From contig NZ_BMWH01000036.1 in the NCBI RefSeq assembly GCF_014651135.1, positions 1 to 55,890 on the forward strand: DNA of 55,890 nt, given 5' to 3'. Below the pieces are notes generated by a model that saw only the letters and a program-made list of their open reading frames with translations, ran no database searches and was not told where the DNA came from. Shown in pieces: positions 36,149 through 44,562 of the stretch. A program made the position numbers and the translations under genes. The DNA is from Streptomyces echinoruber (GTDB lineage Bacteria > Actinomycetota > Actinomycetes > Streptomycetales > Streptomycetaceae). How positions within the stretch are numbered: the first letter of the stretch is position 1; the number at the start of each line of letters is the position of its first letter.

Positions 36149-37567
36149 GTGCCGTCGATGCTCGATGCCGTCGTCGTGGGAGCGGGGCCGAACGGACTGA
36201 CCGCCGCCGTGGAACTCGCCCGCCGCGGCTTCTCCGTCGCCGTGTTCGAGGCCGCCGGCACCGTGGGCGGCGGCGCGCGCACCGAGGAACTCACCCTGCC
36301 CGGCTTCCGCCACGACCCCTGCGCGGCGGCGCACCCCCTCGCCGTCAACTCCCCGGCGTTCCGCGCCCTGCCCCTGGAGCGCCACGGCCTGCAGTGGCTG
36401 CACCCCGAGCTGCCCATGGCGCACCCGTTCCCCGACGGCACCGCGGCCGTGCTGGCGCGGTCGGTCGCCGAGACGGCCGCCTCCTTCGGCCCGCGCGACG
36501 CGGGCACCTACCGCCGGCTGGTCGCGCCGTTCCTCACCAGGTGGGACACCCTCGTCCGGGACTTCATGTCCCTGCCGCTGACCGCGCTGCCCCGCGATCC
36601 GGTCACGCTGGCCCGCTTCGGCCTGGCCGGCCTGCCCCCCTCCACCTGGCTGATGCGCCGCTTCCGGGACGAGCGGGCCAGGACCCTCTTCGCCGGGCTC
36701 GTCGCCCACGTCATGGCCCCGCTGAACGGCTTCGCCACGAGCGCGATCGGCCTCGTCTTCGCGCTGGCCGCGCATGCCCGCGGCTGGCCCGTCGCCCGCG
36801 GCGGCTCGCAGGCGATCTCCGACAGCCTCGCCGCCTACCTGACGGACCTCGGCGGCAGCATCCACACCGACTTCGAGGTCAAGCGCCTCGACGACCTGCC
36901 GCCCGCCCGCGCGTACGTCTTCGACACCTCGCCCACCGCGCTGGCCCGCATCGCCGGCTTCGGCCGCCACTACGACGGCTACCGGTACGGCCCCGGCGTC
37001 TTCAAGATCGACTACGCGCTGGACGGGCCGGTGCCGTGGACCGCCAAGGAGGCGCGCGCCGCCGGCACCGTGCAGATCGGCGCGGACAGCGGCGAGATCG
37101 GCGCCGCGCTGCGGGCCGCCTCCCGCGAGGGCCGCGCCCCCGAGGCACCGTTCCTGATCACGGTGCAGCCCAGCGTCGTCGACCCGACGCGGGCCCCGGC
37201 CGGCCGGCACGTCTTCTGGGCGTACGGCCACGTCCCCAACGGCTGGCGCGGCGACCTCACCGACGCCGTGGAACGCCAACTGGAGCGCTTCGCCCCGGGT
37301 TTCCGCGACCGCGTGCTGGCCCGCGCCACCGCGGGACCGCCCGAGCTCGCCGCCCGCAACGCCAACTACGTCGGCGGCGACATCGCCTCCGGCGCGGTCT
37401 CCGGCCTGCAGGTCCTGCTGCGTCCCCGGCCGACCCTGTTCCCGTACCGCACCCCCCACCCGGCGGTGTTCCTGTGCTCCTCGGCCACCCCGCCGGGCCC
37501 CGGCGTGCACGGCATGTCCGGGCACAACGCGGCGAAGGCGGTGTGGAGGAGGCTGCGACAGGCATGA
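36149..37567 (+). CDS. FAD-dependent oxidoreductase, phytoene desaturase-like
   Basis: A 472-residue flavoprotein. The dinucleotide-binding motif VVVGAGPNGLTAAVELARRG and the following VAVFEAAGTVGGGARTEE are clear, and a C-terminal FAD segment (SSATPPGPGVHGMSGHNAAK) matches the carotenoid desaturase/isomerase-like family. The substrate is unknown, and no carotenoid genes are next to it. GTG 36149 follows GAAGGAG (36135-36141). The stop overlaps the ATG of the macrodomain gene (ATGA), so the two are translationally coupled. Confidence 0.85.
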   Translation: MPSMLDAVVVGAGPNGLTAAVELARRGFSVAVFEAAGTVGGGARTEELTLPGFRHDPCAAAHPLAVNSPAFRALPLERHGLQWLHPELPMAHPFPDGTAAVLARSVAETAASFGPRDAGTYRRLVAPFLTRWDTLVRDFMSLPLTALPRDPVTLARFGLAGLPPSTWLMRRFRDERARTLFAGLVAHVMAPLNGFATSAIGLVFALAAHARGWPVARGGSQAISDSLAAYLTDLGGSIHTDFEVKRLDDLPPARAYVFDTSPTALARIAGFGRHYDGYRYGPGVFKIDYALDGPVPWTAKEARAAGTVQIGADSGEIGAALRAASREGRAPEAPFLITVQPSVVDPTRAPAGRHVFWAYGHVPNGWRGDLTDAVERQLERFAPGFRDRVLARATAGPPELAARNANYVGGDIASGAVSGLQVLLRPRPTLFPYRTPHPAVFLCSSATPPGPGVHGMSGHNAAKAVWRRLRQA

Positions 37568-38073
37568 CCACGCTCATCGCGGTACGGGGCGACATCACCC
37601 GGCAGCGCGCCGACGCCCTCGTCAACGCCGCCAACTCCTCCCTGCTCGGCGGCGGAGGCGTGGACGGCGCCCTCCACCGGCGCGGCGGTCCCGCGATCCT
37701 CGAGGAGTGCCGCAGACTGCGCGCCACCGCCTACCCCGAGGGCCTGCCCACCGGCCGGGCGGTCGCCACCACCGCCGGACGCCTCGACGCCCGCTGGGTC
37801 ATCCACACCGTCGGCCCCGTGCACAGCACCACCGAGGACCGCTCCGCCCTCCTCGCCTCCTGCTACCGCGAGTCCCTGCGCGTCGCCGACGAACTCGGCG
37901 CGCGCACGGTCGCGTTCCCCGCGATCTCCACCGGCGCCTACGGCTGGCCGGTCGACGACGCCGCCCGCATCGCCGTCGCCGCCGTCCGCGCCGTGCCCAC
38001 CGCCGTGGAGGAGGTCAGGTTCGTCCTCTTCGACGACCGGGCGTACGAGACGTTCGCGGCGCGGCTGCGCTGA
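37564..38073 (+). CDS. macrodomain protein, O-acetyl-ADP-ribose deacetylase-like
   Basis: A 169-residue single macrodomain of the YmdB type. It has VRGDITRQRADALVNAANSS, LLGGGGVDGALHRRGG with the ADP-ribose binding Gly-rich loop, and VAFPAISTGAYGWP. The family binds ADP-ribose and removes O-acetyl or mono-ADP-ribose groups. It is coupled by a 4-bp overlap to a flavoenzyme gene. A sirtuin, a Nudix protein and an ADP-ribosylglycohydrolase are also found in this window (51824-54297). Confidence 0.9.
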   Translation: MTTLIAVRGDITRQRADALVNAANSSLLGGGGVDGALHRRGGPAILEECRRLRATAYPEGLPTGRAVATTAGRLDARWVIHTVGPVHSTTEDRSALLASCYRESLRVADELGARTVAFPAISTGAYGWPVDDAARIAVAAVRAVPTAVEEVRFVLFDDRAYETFAARLR

Positions 38074-38253
38074 TCCCCGCCGGCGCCGCCCCCGCCGGCC
38101 CCGCTCCGGCGCGGAGTCCTGGCATCCCCGGATGCGGGCCAGGGGGCGGTCCCCGGCCACTCGCCGGTTCCCCGGCGCACGCCCGTACGTCGGCGCTCAT
38201 TCGGCGATCCTCGATCTGCCGCAGGCGTCGTACCGCCGGTAGGCTGGCCGTCC

Positions 38254-39039
38254 ATGCCGGAAGTCCGCCAACCTTCCCCCGCGTCCTCGCCGTTGCAGGC
38301 GGCGCCCTCTCGCGGTGGAGGCCGGCTCCCGCACGGCTTCCACCGCGCTCCCCACTCCCACCCCCACGGCCAGCTGGTGTACGCGGCTGCCGGCGCCCTG
38401 GCCACCACGACCGAGCGCGGGACCTGGGTCGCGCCGTTCAACCGGGTGACGTGGACGCCGCCGGGATTCGACCATTCCCATCGCTTCTACGGCAGCACCG
38501 ACGTCCGCATCCTCGCCGTCCCGGTCGAACTGTGCGGCGAACTCGCGGAGCATCCCAGCGTGTTCGCGGTGAGCCCCCTTCTGCGAGAGGTTCTCCTGGC
38601 GCTGACCGATCGGCGGGAGTTCCGCCCCGGCGCCTGCGAACGGCTGCTCGCGGTGGCGATCGACGAGCTCGCCGAGACTCCCGAGCAGTCCCTGCACCTG
38701 CCCGAACCCCGCGACGACCGCCTGCGCGCCGTCACCGATCTCCTGCACGCCGATCCCGGCCGGAGCGCAACCCTGGCCGAGCTGGGACGAACCGCGGGAG
38801 CGAGCGAGCGCACCCTGAGCCGGCTCTTCCACACCGAGCTGGGCATGAGCTTCCACCGCTGGCGCACCATCCTGCGCATCCACCACGCCCTGGCCCATCT
38901 CACCAACGGCCTGTCCGTCACCGAGACCGCGGCGGAGTGCGGGTGGTCCAACCCCTCGAGCTTCATCGACGCCTTCACCGAGGTCGTCGGCCAGACCCCG
39001 GGCCGCTACCAGGCGGACCTGCGCGGCACCACGAACTAG
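38254..39039 (+). CDS. AraC-family transcriptional regulator
   Basis: A 261-residue regulator. The N-terminal cupin-like ligand domain (PHSHPHGQLVYAAAGALATT, WTPPGFDHSHRFYGS) is followed by a C-terminal double helix-turn-helix with LAELGRTAGASERTLSRLFH and SVTETAAECGWSNPSSFIDA, then FTEVVGQTPGRYQ. The flavin monooxygenase gene starts 212 bp downstream on the same strand, so control of aromatic oxidation is plausible. The ligand is unknown. Confidence 0.88.
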   Translation: MPEVRQPSPASSPLQAAPSRGGGRLPHGFHRAPHSHPHGQLVYAAAGALATTTERGTWVAPFNRVTWTPPGFDHSHRFYGSTDVRILAVPVELCGELAEHPSVFAVSPLLREVLLALTDRREFRPGACERLLAVAIDELAETPEQSLHLPEPRDDRLRAVTDLLHADPGRSATLAELGRTAGASERTLSRLFHTELGMSFHRWRTILRIHHALAHLTNGLSVTETAAECGWSNPSSFIDAFTEVVGQTPGRYQADLRGTTN

Positions 39040-39251
39040 CCATGCAGCCCCAGGCGTTCGGGGGACGCACCCGCGGTGGACCGGGCAGCGCCAAGTCGGC
39101 GGCTTTTCGGTATCCGGTGTCCATTCACCGGTTGGTGGCGCCCGCTGCGGGATCCACAGTGGTGGTCGGCGCGCCGCACCATCCGGGCGGCGCAGCCGTT
39201 CACGCTCAGGCGTGTCCGGTCACCGCTTTCTTCGAGGAGTTCTGGAAACAC

Positions 39252-40424
39252 ATGGTTGAAACAGGCGAGGACACCACCGTCGTCATCGTGGGGGCGGGGG
39301 TCGCAGGACTCGCGCTCGGCGCCTTCCTGCTGCGCAACGGCATCGGCTGCATCATTCTGGAGAAGCACAGCCGCGCCTACGTCGAGAAGCGGCAACGGGC
39401 CGGGACCATCGACAGCTTCGGGGTGCGCATGTTCCGCGCGTGGGGGCTCGAAGAGGTGCTGGAGGGCGACCCCATCCCGCAGGCCGGGGGCGGCTTCTTC
39501 ATCGACGGGGAAGAGCTGCCGGTCGATTGGGAGGACGACGACAGCGAGAGTCTTTTCTGCCCCCAGCAGGTCCTCGTCCGGAACCTCACGGACGTCTTCC
39601 TGCGCGACGGAGGAGACCTCCGCTTCGAGGCCGCCGACGTCTCTCTGGAAGACATCGACGGCGAGCGCCCCCTCGTGCGCTATCGGGACACCAACGGCTC
39701 GGTGGAGGTCCTCAGGTGCGACTTCGTCGCCGGCTGCGACGGCGACCGCGGCGTCAGCAGGGCGGCCATCCCCGCCGCCGCTCTCACCCGTTACTCCTAC
39801 GAGTACGGATATGCCTGGCTGAGCGTCCTGGCCGAAGTGCCGGCGCATCCCTCGGGCATGGCGATCCACTCCCGCGGCCTTGCCGGAGTGATCCCCCGCG
39901 GCGCGAACGCCAGTCGTCTCTATCTCCAGTGCCCGATCGACGACACGCTTGCGCAGTGGCCGGACGAGCGCATCTGGAACGAGCTGGAAGCTCGTTTCGG
40001 CACACCCGTGGCGACCGGCCCGATCGCCGACAAGCGGCTCGTGCCCCTGCGGAGCGTGGTGTACAGCCCGATGAACCACGGCAGGCTGTACCTCCTCGGG
40101 GACGCGGCACACATCGTTCCCCCGATGAGCGCGAAAGGAATACATCTCGCCCTCCACGACGCCGAGGTGTTCGCCCGCGCCGTCATCCACCGCGTCCGGA
40201 AGGGCGATTCGAGCCTGCTCGACGACTACTCCTCGACCTGTCTGCGCCATGTCTGGAACTACCAGGCGTTCGCCGCATGGATCACCGAGATCATGCACAA
40301 TGTCGGCGACGCCTCCTACGCGGGGGAGTTCCGCAAGCAGATCGCCCGGGCGGAACTGGAGCGCCTGTTCACCTCGCCCACGGCGAACCGCCTCTTCAGC
40401 GAATTCAGCGCCGGGGTGAACTAG
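39252..40424 (+). CDS. pobA: FAD-dependent aromatic hydroxylase, 4-hydroxybenzoate 3-monooxygenase-like
   Basis: A 390-residue group A flavin monooxygenase, the length of PobA. Motifs: VVIVGAGVAGLALGAFLLRN (FAD binding), VAGCDGDRGVSR (DG motif) and RLYLLGDAAHIVPPMSAKGI (GD motif with the PobA-like tail). It is predicted to hydroxylate 4-hydroxybenzoate or a similar phenol with NAD(P)H. The product would be protocatechuate, feeding the beta-ketoadipate route to which the PcaL-type gene at 1556 belongs. Codon choice is less GC-extreme than in neighbouring genes, which may mean acquisition. The name is inferred from motifs, not from tested residues. Confidence 0.78.
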   Translation: MVETGEDTTVVIVGAGVAGLALGAFLLRNGIGCIILEKHSRAYVEKRQRAGTIDSFGVRMFRAWGLEEVLEGDPIPQAGGGFFIDGEELPVDWEDDDSESLFCPQQVLVRNLTDVFLRDGGDLRFEAADVSLEDIDGERPLVRYRDTNGSVEVLRCDFVAGCDGDRGVSRAAIPAAALTRYSYEYGYAWLSVLAEVPAHPSGMAIHSRGLAGVIPRGANASRLYLQCPIDDTLAQWPDERIWNELEARFGTPVATGPIADKRLVPLRSVVYSPMNHGRLYLLGDAAHIVPPMSAKGIHLALHDAEVFARAVIHRVRKGDSSLLDDYSSTCLRHVWNYQAFAAWITEIMHNVGDASYAGEFRKQIARAELERLFTSPTANRLFSEFSAGVN

Positions 40425-41053
40425 GTAGAGGTCTTGCGGGACATGGCATCGGCGGCCCAGGCCGCTCCCGGCGCAACCGAGATGCCTCGACAGGTGCCGG
40501 CCGGGCAGCGTGCGGGCCATGTCGAGTCCCGAGTCGGACAGGGTGGGGGCTTTCGGTCACGCCGTCAGCCCCCTGAACCGCTGAACTCGTAGCCCTGTCG
40601 TCGTGCCGCTCCAGGATCCGGATCAGCGGTTGGTGGTCTTCCGTGCCGCGGACGAGGAGAGCCGGTCGGCGCTGGACCGGTTGTGCGCACGGTGACGCCG
40701 AACCGCCCGTTCGCGCACCGAACCGAACCGTCGTTCCGGCTCTTCGGGGATCGCGAACCCGGAAACCGGTCCCGGCCCGCAGCGAGGTCAGGGCGGGATG
40801 CCGGGGACCTCCACGGTGAGAGAGCGGCGGAAGCGGGGTTTCGCCCCGGGTACGGATCACGGTCCACGACCGTGCGGGCCTCCCGCAGGGGCCCGCGGGA
40901 ACGGACGGTGGGCGACGGACGCACCGGTCCGGGGCCGCCGAGGGCGGCGGTGGTGAAGCCGGGGCCTCCCGGTGGTCCGGCGCGCCTCCGGTGCGATCGT
41001 GCGCCGGGACCCGGGTGGACGCACCCCGGGCGGCGTGCTGTTCGCGGTGCGCT
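40425..41053. other. intergenic region with a possible gene remnant
   Basis: About 630 bp. Apart from the fragment at 40585-40695 I see no gene, repeat or terminator of note. Confidence 0.5.
40585..40695 (+). pseudogene. remnant of an MmyB-like XRE regulator C-terminus
   Basis: A short frame ending at TGA 40693-40695 reads VPLQDPDQRLVVFRAADEES then RSALDRLCAR. The DPDQRLVV(F/Y)-A segment followed by a short helix is the usual end of the MmyB-like ligand domain of Streptomyces XRE regulators. A stop lies just upstream (40582), so only the tail survives. Confidence 0.4.
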
Positions 41054-41962
41054 TCAGAGGTCGAGGACGAGCCGGGGGGACAGCGCCCGGGACACGCAGG
41101 CGTACATCCGGCCCTCGGGAGCGCCGATGTCGTCCCGGTGCTCGGGTGCACCGTCCAGGACGGCGACTTCGCAGCTGCCGCAGACGCCTTCGCGGCACCC
41201 GGAGGGAAGCGGGTGCCCGGCGTGGGCGAGGGCGTCCAGCAGCGACTCGTCGGCCGGCACGGCGACGGTGTCCCCGGACCGGGCGCAGACCGCCTCGAAC
41301 GCCGTGTCGGGGCCGAAGGTCCGGGCCGCCGGCTGGAACCGCTCGGTGTGCAGCCGCCCGGCGGGGAACGCCGCCTCGGCCGCCGCCAGCATGGACGCGG
41401 GACCGCAGCAGTAGACCAGGGCGTCGGCTTCCAGCGTGGCCGCGAGGGCGCCGAGGTCCGGCCTGCCCTGCCGCTTGGTCTCCACGAGGTGCACCCGGTC
41501 GCCGTGGGAGCGGCGCAGCTCGCCGGCGAAGGGCATGCGGTCCATCGACGGCCCCACGTACAGCAGGGTCGCGGGAAGCCCGGCGGCCGCCACCGCGCGC
41601 AGCATCGGCAGCAGGGGAGTGATCCCGATCCCGCCGGCGAGGAACAGATACCGCGGTGCGGGGACGAGCGGGAAGTGGTTGCGGGGCAGGGAGACGCCGA
41701 GGGCGCGGCCCGGGCGCAGGAACCGGTGGACGTACTCGGAGCCGCCCCGGCTGAGCGGGTCGTACCGAACGGCGACGCGGTAGGCGTTCCGGTCGGCCGG
41801 GTCCCCGCACAACGAGTACTGCCGGGTCAGCCAGTTGGGCAGGGACAGGTCGATGTGGGCGCCGGGGTCCCAGGGCGCCAGCTCCCCGGCGGCGGCGCGC
41901 AGGGTGAGGGCGACGACGTCCTCGGCGATCCGGTCGATGTGCTCGACGACGGTCTGTTGCAT
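41054..41962 (-). CDS. PDR/VanB-family oxidoreductase (FMN/NAD reductase with 2Fe-2S ferredoxin domain)
   Basis: A 302-residue reductase. The flavin-binding barrel has RQYSLCGDPADRNAYRVAV and the NAD domain has YLFLAGGIGITPLLPMLRAV. The C-terminal plant-type ferredoxin domain has the cluster Cys in CREGVCGSCEVAVLDG with the last Cys in YACVSR. Such proteins pass electrons from NADH to an oxygenase. No Rieske oxygenase is adjacent. The FMN-protein gene ends 32 bp upstream, giving a two-gene transcript controlled from the divergent TetR promoter. Confidence 0.88.
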   Translation of the reverse strand: MQQTVVEHIDRIAEDVVALTLRAAAGELAPWDPGAHIDLSLPNWLTRQYSLCGDPADRNAYRVAVRYDPLSRGGSEYVHRFLRPGRALGVSLPRNHFPLVPAPRYLFLAGGIGITPLLPMLRAVAAAGLPATLLYVGPSMDRMPFAGELRRSHGDRVHLVETKRQGRPDLGALAATLEADALVYCCGPASMLAAAEAAFPAGRLHTERFQPAARTFGPDTAFEAVCARSGDTVAVPADESLLDALAHAGHPLPSGCREGVCGSCEVAVLDGAPEHRDDIGAPEGRMYACVSRALSPRLVLDL

Positions 41963-41994
41963 CGGTGACTCCTCCGTCGGCCGGTACGGCCCGG

Positions 41995-42624
41995 TCAGTA
42001 GAGCTTGCGGTAGCCGTCCTCCAGGACCTGTTCGAGCAGCCCCGGGTCCACGTCGACACCGAACTGCGCGGCCGCGATCTCCCCGAGCGACGGCATCCCC
42101 TCGGCGAGCGCCTGGCTGGCGGGGTCCCACAGCCGGGAACGGATCAGCGCCCGCCCGCAGTGGAAGTACGCCTCGGCCACCTCGACGACGATCGCCAGCT
42201 CCGGCTGCTTGGCCTCGGTGCGCATCCGGACCAGCACATCGGGTTCGTCGGTGACGTAGCCGCTGCCGTTGACGCGCAGGACCTCCCGCACGCCGGGGAC
42301 CAGGAAGCACAGCCCGACGCCGTCGTTCTCGGCGAGGTTGCGGAAGGAGTCGGCGATCTTGTTGCCGGGGCGGTCGGGGAGGGCGAGGGTGTGTTCGTCG
42401 AGGACCTTGACGAAGCCCGGGTAGTCGCCGCGGGGCGAGCAGTCGGCGCGTCCGGCCGCGTCCGCCGTGGCCATCATCAGGAACGGCGAGTGGGCGATGA
42501 AATGGCGGAAGTAGCCGTCGATGCGGTCCTTCACCTTCGCTCTGATCATGGGCTCGGGCTGCCCGAGCCGTGCCAGCACCTCCTTTGGCGAGACCCGTCG
42601 AGGGCGCGTGGGGGCGTGCGTCAT
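41995..42624 (-). CDS. pyridoxamine-phosphate-oxidase-fold FMN protein (MSMEG_1061-like)
   Basis: A 209-residue split-barrel FMN-binding protein. It has FLMMATADAAGRADCSPRGD, FVKVLDEHTLALPDRPGNKI and DSFRNLAENDGVGLCFLVPG, which match a subfamily of pyridoxamine 5'-phosphate-oxidase-like proteins. The reaction is unknown. It lies in one leftward unit with the ferredoxin-type reductase and is divergent from the TetR gene. ATG 42624 is preferred to the upstream in-frame start at 42687 because the palindromic operator region lies just beyond. Confidence 0.8.
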   Translation of the reverse strand: MTHAPTRPRRVSPKEVLARLGQPEPMIRAKVKDRIDGYFRHFIAHSPFLMMATADAAGRADCSPRGDYPGFVKVLDEHTLALPDRPGNKIADSFRNLAENDGVGLCFLVPGVREVLRVNGSGYVTDEPDVLVRMRTEAKQPELAIVVEVAEAYFHCGRALIRSRLWDPASQALAEGMPSLGEIAAAQFGVDVDPGLLEQVLEDGYRKLY

Positions 42625-42702
42625 GGCGGACTTCCTCACGTGGGCGACGGCACACGGCTGCGGGCACTCGGCTCCGCATCGCCGCATTTCAGGGCACTAT
42701 TG

Positions 42703-42716
42703 TGAGCAATTACTCA
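42703..42716. promoter_or_regulatory. likely TetR-type operator in the divergent promoter region
   Basis: TGAGCAATTACTCA is an inverted repeat with one mismatched pair (TGAGnAATTnCTCA), 44 bp before the TetR start and 79 bp before the divergent FMN-protein start. It stands in an unusually AT-rich patch. Confidence 0.6.
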
Positions 42717-42759
42717 GGTCGTGCGCTACTCGCTTTCACAGCCCCCCGCAGGAGGTGTC

Positions 42760-43401
42760 ATGACGTCCGGCCACCGCGGACTTCAACCACGTAAACGGCC
42801 CCGTCAGGTCCGGGCCGAGCTGACCCGGCAGCGCATCCTCGACGCCGCTGCTCGCGTTTTCGCCGAGTACGGGTATGCGGCGGGGACCACCAACCGGATC
42901 GCGGAGCGGGCCCGGGTGTCGATCGGGTCGCTGTACCAGTACTACCCGAACAAGGATGCGATCCTGGTCGAGCTGCTGACCCGGCATTTCGACGCCGGGA
43001 TGGCCGCCGCCCCGCTGGACCGGGACGACCTGCAGGCGGAGTCCGTCGAGGGCATCATGCGCTTCTACGTGCGAAGCGCGATCGAGAACCACCGCGAGGA
43101 CCCGCAGTTGCTCCGCGTGATGATGGAACAGGGGCCCCGCGCCCCGGAGTTGCTGGAGCGGATCGCGCACCACGAGTCCAGGCGGATCGCCCAGGCCCGC
43201 AGGCTGCTCCGGAACCATCCGGACGTGCGGGTCGCGGACGTCGACGTCGCCGCCCGGCTCGTCGTCTCCACGGTGGAGATGGTGGTGCACAGGATGATGG
43301 CGGGGCCCGGCCAGGTCGACGTCGCGCGCTTCGAGGACGAACTCGTCACCATGCTCACCCGCTACCTGACGGGCGACCCGGTCGCGGCGCCCGGGGACTG
43401 A
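42760..43401 (+). CDS. TetR-family transcriptional regulator
   Basis: A 213-residue regulator with the TetR DNA-binding domain at residues about 20-70 (RQRILDAAARVFAEYGYAAG, TTNRIAERARVSIGSLYQYY) and an all-helical ligand domain. AGGAGG lies just before ATG 42760. It is transcribed away from the FMN-protein/reductase pair and very probably represses that pair and itself through TGAGCAATTACTCA. Confidence 0.9.
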   Translation: MTSGHRGLQPRKRPRQVRAELTRQRILDAAARVFAEYGYAAGTTNRIAERARVSIGSLYQYYPNKDAILVELLTRHFDAGMAAAPLDRDDLQAESVEGIMRFYVRSAIENHREDPQLLRVMMEQGPRAPELLERIAHHESRRIAQARRLLRNHPDVRVADVDVAARLVVSTVEMVVHRMMAGPGQVDVARFEDELVTMLTRYLTGDPVAAPGD

Positions 43402-43641
43402 CACCCGCTCCCCTCCCCGTACGGGGCTGCCGCGCATGCCGGTCGCGGAGGATCCGCCGCCCGGGCGGGTGTCCGGCCCGACGGGATCGTCGGGTCCTGT
43501 TCCGGTACCCGGCAGGACGGCACGGCCGGTCGGGGCGCCGGTTTCTCCCCGGGCGGGCCGGTGGGCCGCCGCCCGGCGGTCCGGGCGGTGGTCCCGGCGA
43601 GCCGGCCGGCGTTGAGGGCACGGCGGCGGCGCGGCCGGTTC

Positions 43642-43775
43642 TCAGCCGACGGCCGCGGCCAGTTCGTCCAGGTACGCCGCCACCGGCCCCAGGACCCCCA
43701 CCTCGACCCGCACGTCCGCCACCCGTCCCTCCGCGTCGCTGCTCATCCGCTGCTCATCCACCGCCACCAGCATCG
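43642..43775 (-). pseudogene. C-terminal remnant of an unidentified gene
   Basis: On the minus strand the frame ending at 43642 reads TMLVAVDEQRMSSDAEGRVA then DVRVEVGVLGPVAAYLDELA, which has gene-like codon use and looks like a protein C-terminus. The part upstream of it is antisense to the hydrolase remnant and is not coding. The family is not recognised. Confidence 0.35.
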
Positions 43776-43879
43776 TGGGCGGCTCCCGGCCCCGCAGCGG
43801 CACACCCCGTTCGCGAGCCGGGAGGCCGCCCCCGAACCGGACGGCATCCCCCGTACGAAGGGGACACCCCGCCACAGTC

Positions 43880-44420
43880 ACGCACCTGGCCTGCCTCGAC
43901 GTCCTGCCGACCGCGGACATGTGGGAGGTCATGCACGGCGTGACCGCCGCCGTCGGCTTCCACCTGTACCTGATGGCGCAGCCGCCTGGTCTGCCCGAGC
44001 GCCTGATCGCCGCCGATCCGGACGCCTTCTTCGGCCCTTTCCTGGACCTGTGGGTGAACGACCCGGACGCCGTCCCGGCGGACGTGCGCGCCGCCTACCT
44101 GGCGGCCTGCCGCGGCCGTGCCGTCGATCGTGGCCGACTACCGGGCCTCCGTCGGCGTCGACCTGGAGCACGATCTGGTCGACCGGGCCGCCGGGCGGCG
44201 GCTGCGGATGCCGGTCACCGTGCTCCAGCAGGACTGGGGCGCCGCCCTCGGCTTCGACGCGGCGGCCCGCTGGCGCGCCTGGGCGCCCGACCTGCACCAC
44301 GCCACGGTCTCCTGGGGCCACTTCATGGCCGAGGAGGCCCCCGGCGGCGTCGCCGCGGCCCTGCGCGACCTCCTCACCCGCCGGCCCCGCCACGGACCCC
44401 GCCCCGCCTCCCGCTTGACG
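43880..44420 (+). pseudogene. broken alpha/beta-hydrolase (haloacetate dehalogenase/epoxide hydrolase-like)
   Basis: The first part reads DVLPTADMWEVMHGVTAAVG, FHLYLMAQPPGLPERLIAAD up to about 44115. The continuation ADYRASVGVDLEHDLVDRAA, VTVLQQDWGAALGFDAAARW is in another frame to about 44420. Together they match the C-terminal half of haloacetate dehalogenase-like hydrolases. The N-terminal half with the nucleophile is missing and a frame change lies near 44110, so the gene is dead. Confidence 0.65.
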
Positions 44421-44454
44421 CTCCAACAGGAACCCACATCTTCCGACGGGGTCA

Positions 44455-44483
44455 TTGCTTCGGTTGTGTTCGGGTCCTAGGGT
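44455..44483 (+). promoter_or_regulatory. candidate promoter of the GH2 beta-galactosidase gene
   Basis: TTGCTT (44455-44460) and TAGGGT (44478-44483) are 17 bp apart. The gene starts at 44563 behind AGGAAGG, giving a leader of about 70 nt. Confidence 0.5.
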
Positions 44484-44562
44484 GTGCGTGCCTCAGTAGC
44501 CGCAGTGTCACCGTCAGTCGCCCCTGCCCGTCCCGAGGAACGTCCCCAGGAAGGCCACGGTC

